DNA of 64,000 nt, taken from assembly GCA_000818945.1 (NCBI GenBank), contig KN805441.1, forward strand, positions 1-64,000, given 5' to 3'. The notes below the pieces were generated by a model. It did not search any database. It was not told where the DNA came from and was given only the letters and a program-made list of their open reading frames with translations. Numbering within the stretch: position 1 is the stretch's first letter; the number at the start of each line of letters is the position of its first letter. The stretch is from Schizochytrium sp. CCTCC M209059 (taxonomy: Eukaryota; Sar; Bigyra; Thraustochytrida; Thraustochytriidae). Position numbers and translations under genes: made by a program. Positions 1-9,799 of the stretch are shown one piece after another.

Positions 1-1470
1 AAAAGATCGATAAGTCTGACGCGATGCAGGTGAAGACCGTGCACCTACAGGCGACGCGAAGACTGACCTAGCAGCAGCAGCTGCAGCAGCACCACCACCA
101 CCACCACCAGCGGGCTTTCAAAGTTCGGGACGGCCCATGGCACGGCGCCTGCGCCCGAGCCAACAACAGTTAGGAGCGAGACCCGCACGCGCGCGCATAG
201 GGCAGCATGCGATTGGGCGAGCGAGGGAGCAAGCGAAAGGACCGCCGCGAGTGCAGACTGCAGCTGTCAAGATATTCTCCCACGAACGATAAATCCAAGG
301 CAGCTGGCAACTGCTGCAGCGTGCAACCACGGGGAGCAGGCAACCGAGCCGATGACCAAACGGGTCTCCTCACTTCTTCCGTTCTCCCTCCAACTGCCAC
401 GGACTGATGCCTCGTAGTGCACACGCGCGCCGACACTACCAATGACAGATAAAGGAAAGGGGAGCAAGCGGAGCCGCATGCAAACAAGTGTCAGAGACAC
501 AGGGGTTTGACAAGAGTCGTCTTTTTGTGGTTTGACACAAATCTCTTTCATTGAATCCCTTCGTCGCTGCAGCAGCAGGAGCCGAGGCTACTGCCATGAC
601 GATCGCGCGCCGACAAAGCACGTGAGCTTGCGCAAGAGCGTAGGCAGTCTCGCGCGCAGAGTGCAGGCTGCTTCAGCAACAAGCCCACGATCGACGAGGG
701 CGCTCGCAACGACGACCTTAGCAGCAGCAGCAGCAACAGCGGCGACGAATCTATCGACGACGACGATCCCAGCTCCGACATCATCTGATACCGCGAAAGC
801 TGCGTTGCCGCCCTTCAAAGGATCTGGCAAGATCTCCTTCATAATTCACTCGCACCTAGCATCCACTCCGCAAAAAAGGTAAAAAATTCTGACGAGGAGA
901 CAATCTCGAGCAAAGTCAACAATGACCGCAAAAGATGGCAAATGAAAAGGCCACGTAGCAGACGCTGATGATCGCATTTGTTTCTGGCCTGGCTTGCACG
1001 CAAAAGCCAAAGCAAGAAAAGACTGGACTGTCGAGGATGTCTGTGCCACTATTGTCTTGTCAAAGAAAAACTCGCAAAAACCGGGGCTTCTACTTCGACA
1101 TTCTTTTCGAGGGAAACCAACGACTTAGGGAAACCAACGACAAAGCGTGCGTCAGTCCACCCTATCGCGGCGCCTTTAACAGTCCAGCGCGCAAGTGCAG
1201 CATTGGAGAGCTCGTGGAGTCCATCTTTGCACGTTATCGAGGACAGAATCGTGACCTGACGCGCGCATGCGTCTGGCTTGACCTTTTCTCTGCCATGAGC
1301 GCTTCACGCGAGTTGCTCGGGAGGATGGGGGTCTTGAACGTGCCCCAGTATCAAAGTGGATCTTGGTCAAGGCTCAGCGAGCCCGGTTGACCGTGAAAGA
1401 AATTCACGAGTATGAGGACGCCCACTGTAATGACGCATCCGATTCAAGACAAGAGGAGCTGATGGAGGAG

Positions 1471-1574
1471 GACACTGCCGGCGTTGGAGACTTCGACAAT
1501 GACGTTATACGGGCTTGACAAGAAGAAATGATGGGGACACTGCCGGCGTTGGAGACTTTTACAATGACATTATA
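1471..1574. repeat. Two-copy direct repeat of about 39 bp
   Basis: A 39-bp segment starting gacactgccggcgttggaga at 1471 recurs at 1536 with three mismatches. The two copies are 65 bp apart start to start. The flanks (gaggagctgatgg and gaagaaatgatgg) are also related, so the whole unit of about 65 bp seems to have been duplicated. Because 65 is not a multiple of 3, the copies lie in different frames, which fits non-coding or decayed sequence. Confidence 0.7.
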
Positions 1575-2825
1575 GATGTCGGACGCGAGGAGGCTTCCAT
1601 TGGATTAGCATTATGATCTCCGCTCAAACCGACTGCGCTTGAAAGAATTTTTCCGCACACTCGAAGAAGCAATTGGCGAGCGCAATCGTGCCGCGCATCT
1701 CTGCGAGAATGTGCTCTCGCAAGTGCACAGATTTTTAGCTCAGATCGAGAGCCTGCCGTTGGCCTGTCCAACGCCTAGGGCAAGACTTTTTCAAAAGCCA
1801 CCTGAATACCCTTGCTGCCGAAGCCTGTGAGACGTGGGCCTGGCTAGCTGAGCAATAGCAATCTGTGCAGCGAATTGAGAACCAGGAATTGCTTCATCCT
1901 AACAGTGCAAAACGTCCTGGAGACGAGCTCAAGCATCTCCCGCGAATCCAACGAGGCCGTTGAGAGAAGCAGCCAAGAAAGCGTCGGCACTGTGAGAGCT
2001 CAGCGAGTGCAGCTGGCGAGTGCAGCTGTCTCGAACAGAAGACCTTTCCAAGCGTTAAAAATGCTGTCGCAGAATCTCCAAGGGCGCAAAAGGTACGAAA
2101 AGAGGCGATCTTGTTTTTGAAGCCTTTACGACGAGAGGACACGAGGACACAGCGCCTTATACAGTTCACTCAGGGAGCAAAGAGACCGGCACCATCGCAA
2201 TCAGCCATTTGCGATGTACATGACAAGCCAGCGGGGCTGTGTGGGTGAGGTTTGTGCAGAGATTAAGGAGCGGGAGCTGGCCCAGCTTTCACCCGAACAA
2301 CGCTGTCGAGCGTATATCACTTCGGTGGAGCCCGTATAGGACTCGAAGTAATGTCTTACGAATGAATTTATACTCGATAAGGCGGAGCTCTACCAGGACA
2401 GATCTCGCAAATCTAGCCTCGCCGGCCTTCCTTCGGGGACGACCCTCTTCAAGGTAGGTGAGACTGTGATCCGCGACTATGACCACTTCACGTCGATTTA
2501 TCATAAGGAACCTGACAAATGGGCACCAATCAGCTCCTGAAAGCTCTATCCCGCCGTCCCTCGACCTCCAGAGCCCTCGGCAGCATCGTGAGGCGGTGCT
2601 ACAGAGGGCCAAAATGTACCCACATCTGTCGTGTGCCCATACAAAAACCCATTACCACACCACCTACCACACACCACCACATGTCTTTATACTAGCCTTG
2701 ATTACTGACACCCCGCATTTGCCACATCATAACTTTGGTATGGTGTCCGGTATTTGTAGAACCACCGGCGTGGTCTAGTAAATACAGAAAATTATGCATT
2801 TGACGTGCCGGCCGTGTCCCCAAAA

Positions 2826-2972
2826 GTATGAACGTTACGAAGATTATGAAGAAGATTATGAAGGTTATAGAGGTTATGGAAGTTACCAAGCTTGCCGAGG
2901 TTGCTAAAGTTTCCAAGGTTTATAAAGTTACGAAAGTTACGAAAGTTACTAAGATGAGGTTGCAAAAGTTGC
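2826..2972. repeat. Degenerate 9-bp tandem repeat (GTTACGAAA-like)
   Basis: The stretch is built from imperfect units such as gttacgaag, gttatggaa and gttacgaaa. It stays open on both strands because the unit length is a multiple of 3 (Val-Thr/Met-Lys on plus, Asn-Leu/Phe on minus). I treat it as a minisatellite and not as coding sequence. Confidence 0.6.
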
Positions 2973-3951
2973 CAAAGGTGCCAATGCTCGAGCCAGCCTC
3001 CATTCTCTGCAGCAACAGTCTCCGCAGCAGCAGCAGTCTTAGGCGAGCCGCGCACGCGCGCACGCCCGCGCACAAGCCAGAGTCGGAGAGCGGCCTTTGG
3101 AGGGAACGCAGGAGTGCGTTGGGCCCGAACACGCGAGCCATCGTGGGAGACTGCGGACGGGAAGTCTTTTCGGCGCGAAAAGTGGCCAAGACGCCGTCCC
3201 CTCCGCCTACTAGTAGTAGTTCCAGGCAGCGAGCGTGGTCCAGACACCAAAGCTAGACAGCGTTGCCAGCAGCAGCAGCAGCAGGCGGAAGCCCCACGCA
3301 TGTTGGCGCTGCATCAGGGCCCTGCATCCTCGATGCGATATTCTTGCTACAGGCAATCTGCCCGCCCAGCGCAGCTCAGCCTAGGCCTAGTGCAGTGCAG
3401 TCTGTGTAGGCCCCGGGACATCCTACCGGATAGTTGGGTGGGTAGTACAGCCCTTTGCGATTCGAGGGGAAAAAGCTGCGGACATGTGTCCACGCCTACT
3501 TCTTTCGCGCACGTGCAGGAGAACGGCCGCCAGCCATGCTGGGCAGCGGCTGCGGCCAGCGGCGTTGTACACACGCGCACATACACACCCCGCCCCTTGG
3601 ATTTTATAGGGAGAGAAGAAGAAGAAGAAGGACCTCGAAAAAATGCGCAGCACGCGCGGCGAACAATTCTTGTTTAACCCCTTCCAGCACAGTATCGTTT
3701 ACAAACTACATGTCCATACGAGGCATGAGGGAGTATCCTGCAACTTTTATGCAAATGGCTTCTCTCGGCTGCAGCAGGAGTTGCGAAATCGATTCGCTGC
3801 ACGAGAGCGGAGAGCGAGGTCGAGGACGCGCAGCCGCGGGGGCGAGGGGAACGGCGCTCGAGTGCGGGCAGCCGCGCGCGAGAAGGGGTGCGCGGTCTAA
3901 TGAACGAAGAGGGCCGCGGCAAGTCCAGACCGTGTCTCTGTGGGACCGACC

Positions 3952-5262
3952 ATGGTGAGGGTGAAGAGCTTGATCGCGCGCTTTAACGGAGGTCGCGTCG
4001 GCGGAGGGTACACGGAGGTTGAGGTGAACGAAGCCGCGCAGGCGGAGGCAGAGCGACAGGCTGATGTGGTGGACCAGGCAGAGGCGGAAGCGTACTTCGA
4101 ACCCCCGGAGGTCCTCAGCGACCTTTCCGTCCTCATCGTACACGATCCCGCAGACGAGACCGTGGCCGAGCAGCTCGTTGATGCGATTCAGCCCCGCCTC
4201 AGCGTGCCCGTACGCACCGCGAGCACAGTTGACGAGGCAAAAGAGGAGGCCAAGGATGCCGAGGTCGCTCTTCTGCTCGTAAGCAAAGAACTAGAAGACA
4301 ATTGGGAGCTCATTGAGGCCGTGGCAAACGTCCTCCCCAACTCAATTGTGCCCGTCCTTGTTGATGAAACTAAGGATACACCAGCGGACTGGAAGGGCGC
4401 GCTTGCCTGGTACATCCCCGGCGATAAATACATCAACTTTTGCAAGCCCACAAAGGACGCCGCTGATGAGGTGATAAGCGAAGCTCTTCAGGCGAAAGAC
4501 CGTGCCGCAGGTGCGCCACGACACCGGAGCTTTCACGCCTTCCTCTCGCACGAGTGGGGCAAAGACAAACGGGTGCACAAGATGGCCATCGAACTCGCGT
4601 TGCGACTCCGCGACTACGGCATTGACGTCTGGCTTGATGCTGAGCAAGTGTCAGGCAGTATTCACGGAAGTATGGCTGAAGGCATTGACTCGTCCACAGT
4701 ATTCCTCGTCCTCGCGAGCAAAGGGTACATGAAAAAGATCAACACAGGTGATCGGTCAGACAACTGTCTCAAGGAGTTTGAATATGCCAGCAGCAAACGC
4801 TCCAACCAAACCGTGGTTGCTGCGTTAGAGCCGGACATGGTCAGGCCCGCAACGGGGTGGACCGGCCGATTCAAGCTCGCCCTCGCAAGGCAAGCACCGG
4901 TGGATCTTTCCGAATGTTCGAATTGCAATTTTTCGGATAAGGCGATTGAACGTCTCGCCGACGCCATCAAGATGCGCATCGAAACGCCAAAGGATTCTTC
5001 TGAACTCACCCCTCTGATGTGCGACATCTATCCCCGCCTAAATCCGTGCAGCTCAGAGGCATGGGCCAAGGGCAAGGCGGAGAAGTTTACCCTCGGCACG
5101 CGGAGCTGGCTGATGAACGCGCCGAGTCGCGCCGAAAGTCGTCACTTGTACGTAGCCTGTGGCGTCGAAGCAAAAACGAGCGCCAGCCTATCTCGGTGGC
5201 AGCGTACCATTTCTTTCGTCACGATGATGGGACCGCGGCGTCACCTGCTGAAGCAATTCTAA
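3952..5262 (+). CDS. TIR-domain protein (N-terminal part of a broken TIR-NACHT-WD40 gene)
   Basis: The ATG at 3952 (context gaccATGg) is the first Met after an in-frame stop at 3898. The open frame gives about 436 residues. Residues of about 47-165 look like a degenerate TIR fold (LSVLIVHD, then ALLLVSKEL, then VPVLVD). Residues of about 185-320 form a better TIR domain, starting HAFLSHEWGKDK and including DYGIDVWLD. It has the helix-C motif NCLKEFEYA, whose Glu275 sits where SARM1 and plant TIR NADases carry their catalytic Glu. By homology TIR domains cleave NAD+ or form signalling scaffolds. The frame then reaches GTRSWL (about 5095-5112), the same hinge found before the Walker A motif in the intact paralogue at 12863-17203. 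After that it runs about 50 residues out of frame and stops at 5260. If translated alone it would be a free TIR protein; more likely it is the front of a disabled NLR-like gene. Confidence 0.65.
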   Translation: MVRVKSLIARFNGGRVGGGYTEVEVNEAAQAEAERQADVVDQAEAEAYFEPPEVLSDLSVLIVHDPADETVAEQLVDAIQPRLSVPVRTASTVDEAKEEAKDAEVALLLVSKELEDNWELIEAVANVLPNSIVPVLVDETKDTPADWKGALAWYIPGDKYINFCKPTKDAADEVISEALQAKDRAAGAPRHRSFHAFLSHEWGKDKRVHKMAIELALRLRDYGIDVWLDAEQVSGSIHGSMAEGIDSSTVFLVLASKGYMKKINTGDRSDNCLKEFEYASSKRSNQTVVAALEPDMVRPATGWTGRFKLALARQAPVDLSECSNCNFSDKAIERLADAIKMRIETPKDSSELTPLMCDIYPRLNPCSSEAWAKGKAEKFTLGTRSWLMNAPSRAESRHLYVACGVEAKTSASLSRWQRTISFVTMMGPRRHLLKQF

Positions 5263-5485
5263 GCATTGCTTGGCAACTGTGTCAAACCGTGCCTCATTTC
5301 CGTGAAGCACTCGGTCAAGTAAGCTTTGAGGGTCTTCGCAAAAAGACGCTGGCGGGTCTTTTCAAGACCATTCTCGTCAATCCTGCAACCAAACTCGACC
5401 CAGACCAGATGCGACAAGTGGTCGTGCTCGACGCTCTCGACGAATGCAGCAAGAGCGATGAGATTCTGCAAAAGGTCATTCGAAC

Positions 5486-8320
5486 GTGGAAGAATACGAT
5501 GCCGGCAGCTTGGTCGTGAGCACACGTCCCGAAGGCGAGATCCAGCGCGGCATCACCAACAACAGTCTTGATTCAACAGTGCTGGAGCTCAAGGACGAAG
5601 AGAACTTTCGCGACATCGAAAAGCACATCGAGCATTTGCTGTACGACATGAGCGAGGTTGTTGAACCAAAAGACGTTGCTTCTTGCGCCACGATTCTTTC
5701 CGAGCGATCCGAAGGTCTCTTTCTTTGGGCGAGCTTCCTTCCCGAGACCCTGAACCGGATGCACGAGGAGAAGCGAGGTGGATTGCTGACCTTGCAGGAC
5801 ATCTCTCATAAAGACGCCATTCCTAATGGGCTTGGCGGCATGTTCAAAGAGTACTTTGAGCGCCTGCGGGACAAAATGGGCGGTGACGATGCCTACCAGG
5901 CACTGCTAACTCCCATCGTAGCAGCGCGCGAACCGTTGAGCGTCGAGCAACTCACCATCATTCTTGGCAAAACCAAGAAGAAGACCAAAAAGATCGTTGG
6001 CGACGCGCGCAATCTCTTGTACAAGAGCGGCGATGGTCGTGTGGCGCTCATCCACAAGCGGATGGCAGATTGGCTGCTAAATGACGACCTGAGCGGAGAT
6101 CTTGGCGTGGACATTGAAGATGGCCATATTGCCTTGGCCAAATACTGCAGCAGCTCGCGAGACGACGTTTTCTCGCTCCGTCACGCCATCTTTCACCTCG
6201 TCAAGAGCGGCGAGCAGGCTGAGGCTTTCGAGCTCCTGAATGACTTTGCATGGATAAAGAGCGCCATCTCTGTCGGTGACGATGAAGCGCAACGGCGCGC
6301 CACAATCGGAAATCTCATTCGCGACTGCGTCGAACTCGGCATCTACTTTGCGTCCGAAAGTGATACGCCCCGCTTCCTGAGCAAAGCAGTACATGCCCTC
6401 AGCTACGATCCCAATGAGCTTGCGTCGCAAGTTCTTGCGCGTCTTGGTCACGACTCGGACAATCCCTTGGTACTTAGTCTACAAACGCCTGATCAGCCAT
6501 GGCTGGAGCCTACTCACGTCACCCTTGCTCACCCCCGCGACCCCTTGCTGCACGTGTTGAAGGGACACTCTCGTGAGGTCAACAGCGTGGCGATACAGGG
6601 CGACACCATCGTGTCTGGGTCTAATGGCCGGACGGTTCTCATCTGGAACGCTACGTCGGGCGAGGAGCAGCACGTGTTGGAAGGGCACTCTGATCGGGTC
6701 TTGGGCGTGGCGATACAGGGCGACACCATCGTGTCTGGGTCCAAGGACAAGACGGTGCGCATTTGGAACGCTACGTCGGGCGAGGAGCAGTACGTGTTGA
6801 AGGGGCACTCTGGTGACGTCACCAGCGTGGCGATACAGGGCGACACCATCGTGTCTGGGTCCAAGGACAAGACGGTGCGCATCTGGAACGCTACGTCGGG
6901 CGAGGAGCAGCACGTGTTGGAGGGGCACTCTGGTGATGTCTACAGCGTGGCGATACAGGGCATCACCATCGTGTCTGGGTCATGGGACGGAACGGCGCGC
7001 ATCTGGAACGCTACGTCGGGCGAGGAGCAGCACGTGTTGAAAGGGCACTCTGATTGCGTCACCAGCGTGGCGATTCAGGGCGACACCATCGTTTCTGGGT
7101 CCGATGACAAGACGGTGCGCATCTGGAACGCTACGTCGGGCGAGGAGCAGCACGTGTTGGGGGGGCACTCTGGTGATGTCTACAGCGTGGCGATACAGGG
7201 TGACACCATCGTCAGTGGGTCCAGTGACAACACGGTGCGCATCTGCAACGCTATGTCGGGCGAGGAGCAGCATGTGTTGAAGGGGCACTCTGGTGATGTC
7301 TACACCGTGGCGATACAGGGCGACACCATTGTCAGTGGGTCACGGGACAACACGGTGCGCATCTGGAACGCTACGTCGAGCGAGGAGCAGCACGTGTTGG
7401 AAAGACACTCTGGTTATGTCACGAGCGTGGCGATACAGGGCGACACCATCGTGTCTGGGTCCAATGACTGGACGGTGCGCATCTGGAACGCTACGTCGGG
7501 CAAGGAGCAGCACGTGTTGGAGGGGCACTCTGATTGCGTCACCAGCGTGGCGATACAGGGCGACACCATCGTGTCTGGGTCAGGTGACATGACGGTGCGC
7601 ATCTGGAACGCTAGGTCGGGCGAGGAGCAGTACGTGTTGAAGGGGCACTCTAATGACGTCACCAGCGTGGCGATACAGGGCGTTAACATCGTCAGTGGGT
7701 CCTGGGACAACACGGTGCGCATCTGGAACGCTACGTCGGGCGAGGAGCGGCACGTGTTGGAGGGGCACTCTGGTCCGGTCAGCAACGTGGCGATACAGGG
7801 CGACACCATCGTCAGTGGGTCCTTGGACAACACGGTGCGCATCTGGAACGCTACGTCGGGCGAGGAGCAGCACGTGTTGAAGGGGCACTCTGATTGCGTC
7901 ACCAGCGTGGCGATACAGGGCGACACCATCGTTTCTGGGTCCGATGACAAGACGGTGCGCATCTGGAACGCTAGGTCGGGCGAGGAGCAGCACGTGTTGG
8001 AGGGGCACTTTAGTGCGGTCTACAGCGTGGCGATACAGGACGACATCATCGTATCACAGTCAAGTAATGAAACGCGGTACTGGAACGCTCGGACGGGCGA
8101 AGCACTCGACGCGGATGAGGCGGAGGCATCGATTACATCTGGAACAAACACTTTGGTGAACGTTAAGAATAGATCGCATGCGAAGCTTAGCGAAGGCATT
8201 GGCTTCACGACGGATCACGCAATTACTGACACAACTCGCCAGGGAAATGTTTACGTTATTGGCGACATAAGCGGGATGGTACAGATCTTGCATGTCCGAA
8301 GACTCGAACCTGAGACCTAA
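5486..8320 (+). CDS. NACHT C-terminal half plus 13-blade WD40 repeat protein (HET-E-like)
   Basis: This is an open frame of 944 codons. The first about 350 residues are the C-terminal NACHT and helical linker of a STAND ATPase: STRPEGE sensor region, LRDKMGGDDAYQALLTPIVA, a winged-helix-like REPLSVEQLTIIL, then helical repeats. From 6551 come 13 tandem 40-residue WD40 units (consensus VLKGHS..V.SVAIQGDTIVSGS.D.TVRIWNATSGEEQ in shorter pieces) that are nearly identical at DNA level. A non-repeat tail of about 75 residues follows the last, degenerate unit. In the family this propeller senses ligand or partner and the NACHT oligomerises. Here the upstream ATP-binding half is out of frame, so the ATG at 5486 may be only the start of the open stretch and not a real start. 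It could be misannotated as a vegetative-incompatibility HET-E protein; the fold is similar, but the function is unknown. Confidence 0.7.
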   Translation: MEEYDAGSLVVSTRPEGEIQRGITNNSLDSTVLELKDEENFRDIEKHIEHLLYDMSEVVEPKDVASCATILSERSEGLFLWASFLPETLNRMHEEKRGGLLTLQDISHKDAIPNGLGGMFKEYFERLRDKMGGDDAYQALLTPIVAAREPLSVEQLTIILGKTKKKTKKIVGDARNLLYKSGDGRVALIHKRMADWLLNDDLSGDLGVDIEDGHIALAKYCSSSRDDVFSLRHAIFHLVKSGEQAEAFELLNDFAWIKSAISVGDDEAQRRATIGNLIRDCVELGIYFASESDTPRFLSKAVHALSYDPNELASQVLARLGHDSDNPLVLSLQTPDQPWLEPTHVTLAHPRDPLLHVLKGHSREVNSVAIQGDTIVSGSNGRTVLIWNATSGEEQHVLEGHSDRVLGVAIQGDTIVSGSKDKTVRIWNATSGEEQYVLKGHSGDVTSVAIQGDTIVSGSKDKTVRIWNATSGEEQHVLEGHSGDVYSVAIQGITIVSGSWDGTARIWNATSGEEQHVLKGHSDCVTSVAIQGDTIVSGSDDKTVRIWNATSGEEQHVLGGHSGDVYSVAIQGDTIVSGSSDNTVRICNAMSGEEQHVLKGHSGDVYTVAIQGDTIVSGSRDNTVRIWNATSSEEQHVLERHSGYVTSVAIQGDTIVSGSNDWTVRIWNATSGKEQHVLEGHSDCVTSVAIQGDTIVSGSGDMTVRIWNARSGEEQYVLKGHSNDVTSVAIQGVNIVSGSWDNTVRIWNATSGEERHVLEGHSGPVSNVAIQGDTIVSGSLDNTVRIWNATSGEEQHVLKGHSDCVTSVAIQGDTIVSGSDDKTVRIWNARSGEEQHVLEGHFSAVYSVAIQDDIIVSQSSNETRYWNARTGEALDADEAEASITSGTNTLVNVKNRSHAKLSEGIGFTTDHAITDTTRQGNVYVIGDISGMVQILHVRRLEPET
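6551..8100 (+). repeat. 13 x 120-bp near-identical WD40-coding tandem repeat
   Basis: The unit begins cacgtgttg(a/g) and recurs exactly every 120 bp from 6551 to 7991. Most differences fall in two windows per unit: the residues after GHS (RE, DR, GD, DC, GY, ND, GP, SA, with V then T/Y/L/S) and the residues after SGS (NGR, KDK, WDG, DDK, SDN, RDN, NDW, GDM, WDN, LDN). The framework codons are identical, and even synonymous sites are largely unchanged. This indicates continuing homogenisation by unequal exchange or gene conversion. Only the last unit has degenerated (VSQSSNETRYWN). The array contains no stops in its coding frame. Confidence 0.95.
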
Positions 8321-9639
8321 TCATGTAATCATGTGGCTTTCCGCTACCGTGTGCCATGCCTGCGTGGGCGACCAAACTTAACTGCTTGTGATCACTTACT
8401 GCGACGCAGTAGTAATATTTCACTTATAAACTTTTGCTTTTTCTGTCTAACTTCCGTTTTTAATTGTTTTTATGAAGCTATATTTGCCATGAAGAGATGG
8501 ACGACGGGAAATGCAACGGCGGCGTCACAAATTTTCGATGGGATGACCACAATCGTGAGGGCAGCGCACCTATTTTGGTGAAGAAACTGTATTGTCTCGA
8601 GGATCATCTAAAAGAGACTGCCGACACTTATCCAGCCATGACGACAGTGGCAATTCAATCTTCCGTCCACCCATTGTTTCGAGTGTCGTCGTCAAGTGTG
8701 CTTCGTCATCAGATCGGCATTCCTTCCTTCAAGAATAAGGCCGCAAAGAAGTTTTGGCTGGCATGAATAAGCCGCGCAAGAATTTTTACGGCATCATGAC
8801 TCAAAAGAATTACAAAAATGAACATGGCAGCACGACCTGCGGAGGCTACTGGGGACCGACTTGCTCTGAGCGCCTCGAATTCTCGACTGAACTTGACCCA
8901 TCTAGCCACGGCTAGACTCAAGTTCAGTTCCTGCCGCGACTCTGCCTCTCATTCCATCGCATCACCTTCTACAAAAAGCGCCCTTGGCTGATCATACCCG
9001 TAAGCGTGATATGGCGCAATGACCCATTGGCACTGGCCTGAACAATGTCCCGAAGTTGAGAGTGAGGCCGGCGCTCGTCTGCCACATACCTATTGGAAGA
9101 AGCTGCTTCGCCCTCGCGCTGCTGTCTTGTCTGAGTATATTAAAAAAGGCAGAGCAACACTGCAGGCGAGAACGGGCTTGACGATGTGGCCTTGGCCCAG
9201 CACGCACGCCTCAAAGGGCACAGTTATGCATGGCGCAGCGCATGACGGCAGTTCTCTTTGCAATGTTTTCTCGCTAGCTGGGGCATTGTGCTAAATCCTT
9301 TCGCTCACTGCGCGTTTGACACCATGATTGCAAAGCGAGCGGTCGTGGCCGCATCGACTCATTGACCTGTGCCCTGCCTGGTCGCCAGCATCGGCTTATA
9401 AACATCGACTTTCACAAAGTATAAACTTACAGACAGCATGACTGCGGGCTTGACGCGACGCGCGTCGTAAGCGCCCACAGCGTCCGGGATGCTGCGGTGG
9501 TATTTCTTTCTTGCTTGCTGCTGTTCAATCCACCGCTCAAGTCACAGGGCAGCGCGAGGCAGTCTTTCTGAAATGCGCGTCTCCATCGATACAGCCGCGT
9601 CTCGGCATCGCCGCGCGGCGGCGTCTCCGCGGCGTGTTG
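8321..9639. other. Intergenic stretch, no supported gene
   Basis: This is AT-richer sequence after the WD40 stop at 8318-8320, without a domain I recognise. Short open frames (for example 8497-8766 plus) lack recognisable motifs. The part from about 9430 may be the decayed 5' portion of the ankyrin relic that follows. Confidence 0.4.
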
Positions 9640-9799
9640 CAAGGCGATGATCATCTGTTCGTCCAGTTAGGGTCGAATGTGCCAGATATGCACGTATTAC
9701 AGGCTTCCAGGGGAGCGTCCCTCTCATCACGCTGCATCGCGCCGGCAAGGCGAGGCGTGCTGTGGTGCAGAGCGGGCTGACTGGTATATGCCGCGCGCC

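Larger units (their letters stand above)
1..3951. other. Region without an intact gene; possible gene debris
   Basis: No convincing long gene is present here. There are short CAG/CAC triplet runs near 69-112 and 3270-3290. Patches between about 1280 and 2560 read like decayed protein code in changing frames. One is a helical stretch at about 1639-1790 (+) rich in Glu, Arg and Leu. Another, at about 2214-2548, is interrupted by TAG and TAA near 2337-2351. They look like remains of a multi-frame-broken gene, but I do not recognise the family. The last 50 bases before 3952 form the leader of the TIR gene, with an in-frame TAA at 3898-3900. Confidence 0.5.
3952..8320 (+). pseudogene. Disrupted TIR-NACHT-WD40 (NLR/STAND-like) gene in three frames
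   Basis: Three overlapping open segments in three frames together spell one architecture. They are TIR (3952 to about 5115, frame 1), the NACHT core (about 5190-5512, frame 3, with AAYHFFRHDD and the Walker B-like VVLDALDECS), and the NACHT tail plus WD40 (from about 5510, frame 2, starting LVVSTRPEGE). Compared with the intact paralogue, GTRSWL is followed after only about 27 codons by the segment that lies about 200 residues further on. The Walker A loop (APSGAGKS in the paralogue) is absent in all three frames of 5090-5210. The second break, near 5508-5512 (gcttggtcg), fits loss of a single base. The rest stays open for 944 codons, so the lesions are recent, the parts are expressed separately, or the assembly is wrong here. 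An intron could not supply the missing P-loop. Confidence 0.7.

Noticed and set aside
6479..8008. Long minus-strand open frames across the WD40 array
   Set aside because: A 120-bp unit keeps every frame open in step; the repeated MPLQHVLLLARRSV peptide is only the antisense of the WD40 code.
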